Shown here in pieces: positions 1-9,032 of a stretch of 31,594 bases of DNA. The notes below the pieces were generated by a model. That model was not told the DNA's origin and searched no databases. It saw only the letters and a list, made by a program, of their open reading frames with translations. The stretch is from a virus. The translations under genes and the position numbers were made by a program. The DNA lies in the IMG/VR virus record IMGVR_UViG_3300013122_000011, positions 1 to 31,594 of that record, one strand, 5' to 3'. How positions within the stretch are numbered: the stretch's first letter is position 1; each line of letters opens with the position of its first letter.

Positions 1-3000
1 AAAGGAACCCAAAACATCTGTCCATTTTGTGCAGCGTCCACTGATAAAATCCAGCCAATACGATCACAACTAAAAAGCTTTCCACAATCAGGAACCCACG
101 GATGAGTCGAATAATCAGCAGGTCTTATTCTAGCGTGGACGCTAAAATAAGCAAAATTGTTTGGAAAGTCGTATCCGTCAGCGGCCTTAACCCAAATATT
201 TCTCCACCCAAGAAGGTTCCATTCAGGGAGACAGGGTAGAAGAGTTGTCACAGAGTCAGCGTCAGGGTCTGCATATTCTATATTTTCACTATCAGCTGTT
301 CCCTTTTTACCATTTGCCCTTCCCCATACTTGAACATCATACCCTGTATCTGCTCCATTCGCACCTACAGAAACAAGGGTCTTTAGCATTGGAATATTCA
401 CTTCCCATGTCAATAGGCCGCCAGACGGGGAAGGCTCCTCGTGTACGAGCTGGTAGTGGGCAACTACTCCAGATGGCCCTGCAGATGGCCCTGTAATCTT
501 AACTACCCAGTTACGCATCCAATCATTGGAGTCAGGTGTTGTCCAAGCTATATTAAAACGGCAGTGTATCCGTTTAAGCCACCCTGTCCAAAGAGGAACT
601 ATCTTGGCAACTGTTATAGTAGGGGTAGGTATAGTGATATCTTGTGCAGTTACAGATAAATCAGGAGTTGACCAATCATCTGAAGGGTTATTGGCAAAGT
701 CTACCTGTTTGACCCTGAACTTATAATCAGCTCCAGGAATTAGCCCCTTTACAGGTATATACCAATAAGATGTTGCGCTCTCTGCATCTGTGTCAGGGTT
801 AATCTTACAATCCTTAAGGTCAGCCTCAAGAGTCTGACAAAGCAGCCAACCTCCAGAATCAAGCTTATAATTTACCCTAAACTTCCAGCAGTCCGAAGAT
901 ACAGAAGCCTTTAGAACCGCCACATATATCGTAGATGTAGTACCTACCAGGCCAGCCTCATTTTCACTCTTACAATCGCTATCGCTTCCCAAGGTAATCT
1001 GTCCAGGAGCGATGTTGTCAGGGGTAGTGGTAAAATAAGCAGGGTCGGGTATTGCCCAACCTGTCTCATTCCCGAATCTATCGCAAGCCTTTACCTTCCA
1101 TTCATAATCCTTCTCCAGTTCCAGGGCAGGGATCAGACAAGTACAGGTATTACCATCCCTTATGAGTGAGTCAAGATAGCTATTCTCTATCCACTTATCA
1201 TCCCCTGCATCATTATACACTCTGTGGGCTACTTTATAAGAGAGCAGGATAGTTGTTGAATCGACAGCCTTATTAAAGCTGACCTTTGCCTTACAGTACC
1301 TTGTGAATAGGTATTTATTTTGAATTGTGGTTATGTACTGGAGGTTTGGGTCATCTCCATACCATGTAGGCGGGTCATCATCAACTTGACCAACCGATAC
1401 ATCCTCAGCATCCGTAGTTATGAATGACCCCTGTCTCCTACCGAACTTATCTACCGCATGAATTTGAGTCCTTATGACAAAGGGGAAGACATCAGGGTCA
1501 AGCTTATTATCCTGCAGTGATCCAATAAGCACTCCATCATCATACATATCAATTGTAGAGGCATCGAACTTATGAAACAGCATCGGGAAATTACCATCCG
1601 TAGTGACTGCTGTTTCCTGTCCAGAGCAAATACCTGACCATCCATCACGGGAGCCGATATACTGAAAATCAAGCTCATAGTGGTCTATTGAACTCCACCA
1701 CTGGGGGTAGTGCCAACGAACAAAGACAGCATCAACTAAGGGGATACGGAAATGCCACGGCAGTACAACATCTCCAGGCTCAGGGTAAGAGCACATCAGA
1801 ATGGCTGGCTCGCTGGCATGCAAAGAGTCAGTCAGAGACCGTACCTCAAATTTATAATAGGGATAGTTCAGGACATCGTACTGGCCTGATGCCGGCTCAT
1901 CTACATCTCCTAACTCCTCAAGCTTGACCTTAAATCTATTCTGAGTATTGCTGACGTAGTGTATACCCTCTCCCGATGGAAGGGTGTCCCAATCAGCATG
2001 GCCAGAGGCTAAATACGCATCTGGGTTATCGCTCCTGTAGACAGCAACCTCATACTCCTTAATAAACCGTTCTTTCGGGTCTATTAACCAGCTATTAGCC
2101 CCAAATACGTTGCTGGCATTAGCCCTGTCCCACACTATCTCTATAAAATCGGCTCCTAACTCCCTCGCCTCTCCTTCATCAAGGCTCAGGGGGTGCCGCT
2201 TACACAATCGACTCAGCCTTAAATTAACCGGGACAGGCGGGTTAAATCCGAGGGATGTACTGGCGCCAGTTACTGTAAGCTGACCATCTACAGCAGAGCT
2301 AATAGCCCCTGAATCATATACAGCACGTACTTGAACTTTGTTCACAACCCCCATCACCGCTCCCATAGCCTTTGTAATCCTTGCCATGGTTCCAGGAGTT
2401 CTTATCTCGCATACTTGCTGGTAGTCTGTTGAATCCCCTATGGCCAAGCTAACAATAGCATGGTCATATCCATTCAAGATATGGCCAGTAGGGAGGCCAA
2501 ATTCAAGCCTTATCCCTACCTCTCCAGCAAGCTCCGTAAGACCCAGGGGAGATTGAACAGGATTTGGCCCCCATGGAACTAATGCCTCTATTACAGAGCT
2601 TTCCCGGCTATCTACCAAGTAGTCATCATAAGTAACATATTGAGGGTCTGAGCCAGTATCCCAAGGAGAAACCTGTCTAAGATTACCAAAAACAGAATGA
2701 GTAGTAATATTACCAGAAATTGTTTCCCTTCCCCAATTAACGGCATTTATCTCTGCCTCCCCTGTCCCTTTAGGCTGAATGGAAAGAATCTTATAATTCT
2801 CTGTTACATTTTCTTCCTGACCTATAGCATAATTGTCAAATGGTTTCGGGACAAAGCCATTAAGGCCACTCACAGATATAGAGTTCCCTGAGACAGAAAC
2901 GACTGAGAACTCCCCTACTATTTCATAATAATCAGTAGCAATTATCTCATCCTGGACTATTTGAGTTATCTGAATCTTCCAAGTTTCACCGCCAGGTTTT

Positions 3001-6000
3001 ACTAACTCTTGGTCAAGATATATTGTCCCACTATCAGAGTCAGCAGCAACATAGTCTACTATTCTCCCGCTGTAGCTTCCCAGGGTGAGGATATCATGAG
3101 TGAAGGCTATAACCTGACCGGCATGAAAGGTGATATGCTCTATACCCATTTCAAAGGTTATGACCTTAATACGCTCCTGATAGCTATTTAACCTATAGGT
3201 TAATTCTCTCTCCAGTTGAGATACCCTGGTTATGCCTATAAGCTTGGCAGACTCTCTTCTTATGGTCTTGGTTATATCAGAGCTATAAGCAAGGTCTACA
3301 TTCGAGGCTATCTTGACCCTTGTGTCCTTCTGGAAGTCTAAATCCTCATTTGAGAACTGGCATTCAAGAACATTCGGGGTCTTTGACAACGGGGTATATG
3401 ACAAAGAGAATGAATCCTTTATTATATTCCCCATGCCGATAACTGCCACCGGGTACTCCCATCTATCTATTATCGGGAATACTGTTCCATTCATCCAGAC
3501 TGGAGCACAACGGAAGGTATCACAAATGGTCTTTATTATATCAGGCGCAGGACTCCGTTCATCTATATTTATATCTAACCGAAATCGCTTCTGACCTAAC
3601 TGATAGTATTTGGTAGAGTAGCCTGATGATGGTTCACCATTTGTCCAATAAGGAGATGTAGCCTCCGCATAGGCATCAGACTTTAGGGAGAACTTTGCAT
3701 TCTTAAATACAGAAATGGGAATAGTTCTTCTACAAGTTTCGATGACAGACTTTGTCCAATTCCCATCAACATTCTTGGAGAATAAAGCTTCTCCACTTAT
3801 GTGCTTTTTATAATCAAACCAATTCCATGTCCCAGAGTTTATCTGCCTAAAATCACCAGGCTCATTCCCCTCTAAGTCATCATCCTCCTTAAAATACACC
3901 GCACGAACCATCTTAAAGAGGTCAGGGTCTCCATCATCTATCTCGTTAACACCGATATTAGTAGCTGTACGGTTTATGCCATCTGGAACCATTTGGTCAC
4001 AGTAATGGGCCATGTCTATAAATTGGCCAATATCTGTGTCTGCCTGGTTTATATAGTTCCCCAAACCAAATCTTCGATTAATAAGTAAGTCATACAAACA
4101 CCAGACAGGATTGTCACAGAATTCATATCCCCAATCGGTAATATCCTCTACACACACAGCACCAGATGCCATAGTGCTACGGTATGCGTTTATATCTTCA
4201 TCGAACCATGAAAACTCTCTCCGTACTCTTGTAGTACCATCACTGGCAAGGAACAGCTTCGGAGTTCTTATCTTCCTCGCCTTAATGTTATATAAAACTT
4301 CTGGAGGACTGCTATTGAACTCATTTGTGGCTCGAATAGCCAATGCTCCAAGTGCGGTGTTTGGATAGTCATATGCAGAGTATGTTACCTCGGTAAACGA
4401 CTTAACATACATATTGTCGGTATAGGTTGGATGAGCATCGTCATCTATTTTTGTAAGACGGACAACCTTAACGGTAAGCTTTTTCCCAACACCTATGAAC
4501 AAACTATTCATAGCATCCCGTATTGTGTTGGTCATTTGCTCTTTATATGTCAATTCGGCGGGGTCTGCATAAGTCTGCTCATTGAACTCTATCCCCATCA
4601 TATTACAGAATGCAGTTATCCCTGATACATTCTTATTCCTGTCGCCAAAGTTATATTCTTTCAAAACACTTTCAACAGTCCAATAATCACCTTTTGCTGC
4701 TATTGTATCACGTATATTAAACCTATACTCAGCCTCTGATTCATACCTTTCGCTGTCAAAGCTAATGTTGAGGTCATTCGCCATCCTTCCGGCTGCATCA
4801 ACCTCATACCCTTCTGACTGGTAGAAAAGTATCCACTCGACTACTTTGGTTATCCAAGCCAAAAGCTCAAATGCATAGTAGACTTTATGGCAAAGTACTG
4901 TAGTACCACCATAAAAATCATAAATCCTGGCCATACACCTATTATTAAGGAGGAAGTCTCCAGCCAAGGAATTGATGTCATTTATCCCCAGCTCTTCCAT
5001 CACTATATTATCCTGGAACCCTGTAAGGATAGCAAACCTCATCGGATAATCGCCAAGGTCTTCTATGTGCCCCTTACGGTTGGTATGGTAGGCAGTGAAG
5101 TCTATCTTTATCTCTACATTATTACATTCAGCAGTACTATTAAAGTTAGCAGAATCCCCTACATCCTTCAGCTCACGGCTGACGGTTTTCTCCATTCCAG
5201 CCTTCTGGTACCAGCGCACAGCATCTACAAATCTTGCCTCGCTGCCAGAGAGCCTTTGGGTATTGGCACCCTTAAAGAACACAAAGTCAGTCCCCGGCAC
5301 AGCATCTATAGGTATGTTGTTCACTGTAATCTTATCTATGCCACTCAGCTCACCCTCTCCTAAAGCTGTAAGCTGATGAAGAATCTGCTCCTCGGAAAGA
5401 GATATTTTCGGAAATGGAAGAGTAGAGTCACCTATCTTTAACTCTCCTGCAATCCATGTAAGGAAGTTCATATCAGAGATGTACCATTTGGCAACAGGCA
5501 CCTCTCCAGCGAGAAGCTCAGTGACCATTTCTGGAGTCCAAGCAACAAACCCGACCAGATAGCCCCCCATATTATCTTCACTACTGGAATACGAGTCAAA
5601 CATATGCACAAATCTTCCACCCGTAAGTCCAGGAGCTATCAAAGGAGTCATAGTAAAGCGTTTGGTATAGGCAGCATCCTGCACTAATTCATTCCACCAT
5701 TCCTTTACCATAGTCCCCAGAGTGGTAAGATGAGCATCTGTATAGTCTACATTATATTGGCTATAATATTCCTCCTCACCTTCTGTTACAGTGGTCATGG
5801 ACGTAACAGAATCAGATATTGCTGTGTCGGTGTCTATATCCGTCTCAACATCGACAGTCGCCAAAAGGTTGTTGTCTATATATTCATGTATAGCGTCTGA
5901 GTCCTCTGTAGAATTTCCTATTATGTCACGAATCCTATCTATAAGGGTTTTCCCGCTCCCCCATTTGGTTTCATTCTGAAGTACCTGCTTGAACCCATGC

Positions 6001-7004
6001 CGTGAAAAGGCTTGCATAAATCTTTGGAAGACCGTAGCATGGTTCTTCATCCCAGGGAATAAACCCTCATTTATAGCATGTACTATCCTCCCAATAAGCC
6101 TCTTTAAACCCCCAAAGCTCCACAGCCTAAAATAAAAAGCTGTATAGAGCCAGATGCTTTCATCCAGTGTACATGCAAACCCTCTAATCGGAGGCCAAAG
6201 GCCAATCAGGCCTATGTTTACATATGGTATCGCCCCAACGACACGGATATTGGATGGACAGATTGGAACAGCAATAAGATTCGGGATACCGGTTCCTTGC
6301 ATAGTTATATCTTTAGCAGATGTCCACTCGTAGCTCAATTGGAGCTTACTTTGAGTTGAGACAGAAATTACATTCCCGCCCGTCTTATATCTTCCATATC
6401 CTATGGGAACAGGGATTCCCTCATTCCCCATCTGCCGCACTTCCCAACCATAGGTTGGAGAGCTATCGCCCATACCACCATCACTATTCCCCATAGATGG
6501 CTTATTTGGCCCAAACAGCTGCATAGCAGCAGTCAGGGCTGCCATAGGGGCGATAGTTCCTATTGCTGCTCCTACATAAGAGGCAGCCAGTATTGAACTA
6601 CTCAGACCGGCTGAAATCCCAACAGTTCCACCAATCGTTCCAACAGCAGCTCCAGCAGATGCTCCAGCAGCAACAGCAGAGCCACCAATTGTACTGGTAA
6701 GACCTGCAGCAGAGGCGGCAGCAGAGGCGGCAGCTTGCATAACAGCATATATCGCCACAGGGACATGGATATTAGGATACATCAATACGGTATCCCTATC
6801 CCTAAGAGGTATCTTTGCTATATTGTTCAGGTCTATAAGTTCTTTATTTAGACGTATGGAATGATGGTTATTGAAAACATATGTAGACAGCTTTGGGCAA
6901 GCCTTAACAAACTTGACTATAAGTTCTGGTATCGTTCCTTCAGAAGAAGTAAAGTCAAGTCTATCACCAGTAAGTGGATTTGTTATTAGAGTAAAACGAG
7001 CCAT
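1..7004 (-). CDS. gpI-gpJ-like tail tip / host-specificity protein, 3' end outside window
   Basis: Frame is open from ATG 7004 to the left edge, giving 2334 codons without the C-terminus; lambda gpJ is about 1130 residues. I read this frame by hand and saw no stop. Residues 1-80 look like the small N-terminal domain of lambda gpI. Residues 85-165 are a Gly/Ala-rich hydrophobic stretch (for example AASAAASAAG). A segment with GIPVPIGYGRYKTGGNVIS at about 196-214 matches the region where gpI-type proteins pass into the gpJ core. The middle part is gpJ-like. From about residue 1490 the protein becomes a chain of fibronectin-III-like beta repeats, the usual stalk of a central tail fibre. Expected role: distal tail tip hub, receptor recognition and DNA-ejection trigger. 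The start follows the NlpC/P60 stop by one base (TAGTATG), with AGGA upstream inside that gene. Receptor specificity cannot be read because the C-terminus is missing. Confidence 0.9.
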   Translation of the reverse strand, partial: MARFTLITNPLTGDRLDFTSSEGTIPELIVKFVKACPKLSTYVFNNHHSIRLNKELIDLNNIAKIPLRDRDTVLMYPNIHVPVAIYAVMQAAASAAASAAGLTSTIGGSAVAAGASAGAAVGTIGGTVGISAGLSSSILAASYVGAAIGTIAPMAALTAAMQLFGPNKPSMGNSDGGMGDSSPTYGWEVRQMGNEGIPVPIGYGRYKTGGNVISVSTQSKLQLSYEWTSAKDITMQGTGIPNLIAVPICPSNIRVVGAIPYVNIGLIGLWPPIRGFACTLDESIWLYTAFYFRLWSFGGLKRLIGRIVHAINEGLFPGMKNHATVFQRFMQAFSRHGFKQVLQNETKWGSGKTLIDRIRDIIGNSTEDSDAIHEYIDNNLLATVDVETDIDTDTAISDSVTSMTTVTEGEEEYYSQYNVDYTDAHLTTLGTMVKEWWNELVQDAAYTKRFTMTPLIAPGLTGGRFVHMFDSYSSSEDNMGGYLVGFVAWTPEMVTELLAGEVPVAKWYISDMNFLTWIAGELKIGDSTLPFPKISLSEEQILHQLTALGEGELSGIDKITVNNIPIDAVPGTDFVFFKGANTQRLSGSEARFVDAVRWYQKAGMEKTVSRELKDVGDSANFNSTAECNNVEIKIDFTAYHTNRKGHIEDLGDYPMRFAILTGFQDNIVMEELGINDINSLAGDFLLNNRCMARIYDFYGGTTVLCHKVYYAFELLAWITKVVEWILFYQSEGYEVDAAGRMANDLNISFDSERYESEAEYRFNIRDTIAAKGDYWTVESVLKEYNFGDRNKNVSGITAFCNMMGIEFNEQTYADPAELTYKEQMTNTIRDAMNSLFIGVGKKLTVKVVRLTKIDDDAHPTYTDNMYVKSFTEVTYSAYDYPNTALGALAIRATNEFNSSPPEVLYNIKARKIRTPKLFLASDGTTRVRREFSWFDEDINAYRSTMASGAVCVEDITDWGYEFCDNPVWCLYDLLINRRFGLGNYINQADTDIGQFIDMAHYCDQMVPDGINRTATNIGVNEIDDGDPDLFKMVRAVYFKEDDDLEGNEPGDFRQINSGTWNWFDYKKHISGEALFSKNVDGNWTKSVIETCRRTIPISVFKNAKFSLKSDAYAEATSPYWTNGEPSSGYSTKYYQLGQKRFRLDINIDERSPAPDIIKTICDTFRCAPVWMNGTVFPIIDRWEYPVAVIGMGNIIKDSFSLSYTPLSKTPNVLECQFSNEDLDFQKDTRVKIASNVDLAYSSDITKTIRRESAKLIGITRVSQLERELTYRLNSYQERIKVITFEMGIEHITFHAGQVIAFTHDILTLGSYSGRIVDYVAADSDSGTIYLDQELVKPGGETWKIQITQIVQDEIIATDYYEIVGEFSVVSVSGNSISVSGLNGFVPKPFDNYAIGQEENVTENYKILSIQPKGTGEAEINAVNWGRETISGNITTHSVFGNLRQVSPWDTGSDPQYVTYDDYLVDSRESSVIEALVPWGPNPVQSPLGLTELAGEVGIRLEFGLPTGHILNGYDHAIVSLAIGDSTDYQQVCEIRTPGTMARITKAMGAVMGVVNKVQVRAVYDSGAISSAVDGQLTVTGASTSLGFNPPVPVNLRLSRLCKRHPLSLDEGEARELGADFIEIVWDRANASNVFGANSWLIDPKERFIKEYEVAVYRSDNPDAYLASGHADWDTLPSGEGIHYVSNTQNRFKVKLEELGDVDEPASGQYDVLNYPYYKFEVRSLTDSLHASEPAILMCSYPEPGDVVLPWHFRIPLVDAVFVRWHYPQWWSSIDHYELDFQYIGSRDGWSGICSGQETAVTTDGNFPMLFHKFDASTIDMYDDGVLIGSLQDNKLDPDVFPFVIRTQIHAVDKFGRRQGSFITTDAEDVSVGQVDDDPPTWYGDDPNLQYITTIQNKYLFTRYCKAKVSFNKAVDSTTILLSYKVAHRVYNDAGDDKWIENSYLDSLIRDGNTCTCLIPALELEKDYEWKVKACDRFGNETGWAIPDPAYFTTTPDNIAPGQITLGSDSDCKSENEAGLVGTTSTIYVAVLKASVSSDCWKFRVNYKLDSGGWLLCQTLEADLKDCKINPDTDAESATSYWYIPVKGLIPGADYKFRVKQVDFANNPSDDWSTPDLSVTAQDITIPTPTITVAKIVPLWTGWLKRIHCRFNIAWTTPDSNDWMRNWVVKITGPSAGPSGVVAHYQLVHEEPSPSGGLLTWEVNIPMLKTLVSVGANGADTGYDVQVWGRANGKKGTADSENIEYADPDADSVTTLLPCLPEWNLLGWRNIWVKAADGYDFPNNFAYFSVHARIRPADYSTHPWVPDCGKLFSCDRIGWILSVDAAQNGQMFWVP

Positions 7005-7005
7005 A

Positions 7006-7425
7006 CTATATTCCTGTCCTTATTCGATAAAACCCTTCTGTTCGATTTATTATCAAAGGGCTGTATAAATTCCCTCTCACGACACCGCTTCGTAGAGCTT
7101 GGATGATAACATTTGGCTCCTCGACTAATATCCCAACATGATTTGGCACCCATGCATTAATATCACTACAAATAAGAACAACATCATGCCTTTTAGGCTT
7201 ATCGACCCGGTAAGCATACTGCTGATAATTCTCTGTAAAATAGTCATTTCCATTCTTAGACCAATTCTCCTCATACCACCAATCCCTCAGCTCTACCCCT
7301 AAAACCTCCTTACAATAGAGCATAAGCAACCCATAACAGTCTAAACCTTTCCAGTCCCTGCCCAAATGCTTATAGGGAATTCCAAGAAACCTTCTCCATC
7401 CGGTTAATTTATTTGGCGATTTCAT
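7006..7425 (-). CDS. NlpC/P60-type tail tip peptidase (lambda gpK-like)
   Basis: A 139-residue protein with the NlpC/P60 signature. The catalytic Cys is C30 in GLDCYGLLMLYC, and the His is H96 in WVPNHVGILVEE; a third polar residue lies beyond it. This family cleaves peptide cross-links in peptidoglycan and in siphophage tips helps open the wall during DNA entry. Its place between a gpL-like gene and a gpI-gpJ-like gene matches lambda L-K-I-J. It is shorter than lambda gpK and carries only the NlpC/P60 part, without an N-terminal JAB/MPN metalloprotease domain. Start and stop are coupled to both neighbours through TAGTATG junctions, so translation by re-initiation is likely. Function is well supported by motif and context. 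Confidence 0.9.
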   Translation of the reverse strand: MKSPNKLTGWRRFLGIPYKHLGRDWKGLDCYGLLMLYCKEVLGVELRDWWYEENWSKNGNDYFTENYQQYAYRVDKPKRHDVVLICSDINAWVPNHVGILVEEPNVIIQALRSGVVRGNLYSPLIINRTEGFYRIRTGI

Positions 7426-7426
7426 A

Positions 7427-8407
7427 CTAAGTAGGTGGTATTACCATAAACCCGCCGAAGCGGCATGTATTGTCATGGGCCAGGCATCCATTTGGCCCTC
7501 TCAGAGTATGGTCACAGTTGTCCTCAGATGCCAGAGGGTATTGTCCGCTTGCATTCACCCCTGCCCCGATATAATAGTCAAATCCATATCCACATTCTGG
7601 ACTCTTGTAGGTAAATCCACAAAAATCCCTATAGTACATCCTCAAGGGAATCTCTACATCAATGATATTGAACTTGCTCTCCAGCTTGAAAGAAACCTCT
7701 GTTGGACTGATAATTATGCTGTCTATATACATAACCTCTTTAATGCAATAGGACTTATCCGAGAGCAGGTCATTGAAGACCTTCATATGGTATAGTCTAT
7801 TCCCTCTTAAGCCATTAGCTGTCTGGATTGCATTCCCAACCACCTTGTTTATATTGGATACAGCAACCGTCATATCCATTATCTCGAAGCTTATGTTAGA
7901 ACCTATAGGCTCTATGGACATAGGGAATGGAACATAGGTAATCGAGCAAGAATCAGTCTCTGTGCTATCGGGAACAAAGAATCCAACTGGGGCATTAGCA
8001 ACTGCCAGGAATAGATATTTAGAGAGCCTCACCCTGTCAGGGTTATCCCCATCGAAAATAAAACTATATGGCATTTGCCCTGAATAAGTTATCTGACCAT
8101 CTGTGTATCCAGTGACCAGTCTATTTGCCCCTGAATTCAGTCCCTCATCACAACCCATAATCCAGGCAGTTCCAGATGCTAAATTGGCTACACAATTTTG
8201 TATATCTGTATTTATGTCCAGCCCAACATCTGTCTCCCAATCAATTATCGCACCGCTTGTTATCGGGTCTATTGTGACAACCTGACCAGTAGTACCCGTC
8301 CTACAATAGCTGGTAAATGATGGGGTTACTTCAAAGGCTATCAGGTCTATCGGAGTATTGGTCTGCTTCTTAGCCTCTTCAATAAAGGCTTCTGGCAACT
8401 TCCTCAT
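7427..8407 (-). CDS. Lambda gpL-like tail tip protein (DUF2163 / phage BR0599 type), probable Fe-S binder
   Basis: A 326-residue protein. The C-terminal quarter carries conserved Cys at about 263, 272, 298, 308 and 315, in YRDFCGFTYKSPECGYGFD and in GCLAHDNTCRFGGF. This is the Cys-rich end typical of lambda gpL and the related DUF2163/BR0599 families. In lambda gpL four Cys hold a 4Fe-4S cluster, and the spacing of 9 and 7 residues in the two pairs here matches my memory of the lambda pattern. Role: ring protein at the tail tip between tape measure and gpJ hub. I chose ATG 8407 over an in-frame TTG at 8425. The ATG follows the upstream stop by one base (TAGTATG) and has GGAGG about 11 bases before it, whereas the TTG lies inside the previous gene with no good site. 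Confidence 0.85.
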   Translation of the reverse strand: MRKLPEAFIEEAKKQTNTPIDLIAFEVTPSFTSYCRTGTTGQVVTIDPITSGAIIDWETDVGLDINTDIQNCVANLASGTAWIMGCDEGLNSGANRLVTGYTDGQITYSGQMPYSFIFDGDNPDRVRLSKYLFLAVANAPVGFFVPDSTETDSCSITYVPFPMSIEPIGSNISFEIMDMTVAVSNINKVVGNAIQTANGLRGNRLYHMKVFNDLLSDKSYCIKEVMYIDSIIISPTEVSFKLESKFNIIDVEIPLRMYYRDFCGFTYKSPECGYGFDYYIGAGVNASGQYPLASEDNCDHTLRGPNGCLAHDNTCRFGGFMVIPPT

Positions 8408-8408
8408 A

Positions 8409-9029
8409 CTAATACAAGCCTCCAATATCCTCTATGAAAGTTATTTCCTTATCCCAGGCAAACGGGGTATTCCAATTCCTCTCAAAGTCATCGGCCTCGA
8501 AATATACCTTAAATGCCTTCATGACCAAATAAGAAGTGTCAAAGGTTCCAGACAGAGAAGATTTAAAGGTTATAGTGTTTGTACCCAGGGTGTCAACCTG
8601 ACCTACCTCTACAGAAGTTCCAAACCTACTGCATAGGCAGGCAAAATTTCCCTGAGCACCCACAGTGGCCGAGAATCCCAACTTAGTCATAACCCCATTA
8701 ACTGTGGAGTCTGTTGTCACTGTTACTATTTTGTTTGTCACATCCTTGCTTGCATACTTCGACTCATACTCCCAACTAGGAATATAGAAATTATCATAGC
8801 TGCCCTTTCGAGCCTTAAAGAACTCCAGAATCTCATCCTGTACCCGAATCATATCCGAGTGGGACATAAGCGACATTTTGTAGATAAACTTCCAAACTCC
8901 TATCTCTCTGTTGAAACGGCTTCGCCTTTGAGTCATGCCGTTCTCAAAGTTACTTATCAAAGTATCATACTTTACAGAGCTAATTGCAGTAGCCAGGTGA
9001 GGCTGCCATTTGAAAACTGCTTCTGACAT
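8409..9029 (-). CDS. Minor tail protein at the gpM position (DUF2460-like)
   Basis: A 206-residue protein between the tape measure and the gpL-like gene, the lambda gpM position. It begins with Trp/aromatic-rich sequence (MSEAVFKWQPHLATAISSVK). It has a middle segment with FFKARKGSYDNFYIPSW, resembling the part of DUF2460 and distal-tail proteins that describes a beta-sandwich fold. It ends in a beta-rich region with repeated Val/Thr strands. Role by context: distal tail component joining tube end and tip. It overlaps the next open frame slightly but not that gene's preferred ATG. The ribosome site is GGGAG about 7 bases before ATG, and the start follows the tape measure stop by three bases. 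Family assignment is by length, position and general sequence look, so it is less certain than for its neighbours. Confidence 0.7.
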   Translation of the reverse strand: MSEAVFKWQPHLATAISSVKYDTLISNFENGMTQRRSRFNREIGVWKFIYKMSLMSHSDMIRVQDEILEFFKARKGSYDNFYIPSWEYESKYASKDVTNKIVTVTTDSTVNGVMTKLGFSATVGAQGNFACLCSRFGTSVEVGQVDTLGTNTITFKSSLSGTFDTSYLVMKAFKVYFEADDFERNWNTPFAWDKEITFIEDIGGLY

Positions 9030-9032
9030 ATA

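Noticed and set aside
6706-6729. 12-base tandem repeat GCAGCAGAGGCG x2
   Set aside because: Encodes the Ala/Ser-rich hydrophobic segment of the gpI-gpJ protein; explained by coding bias.
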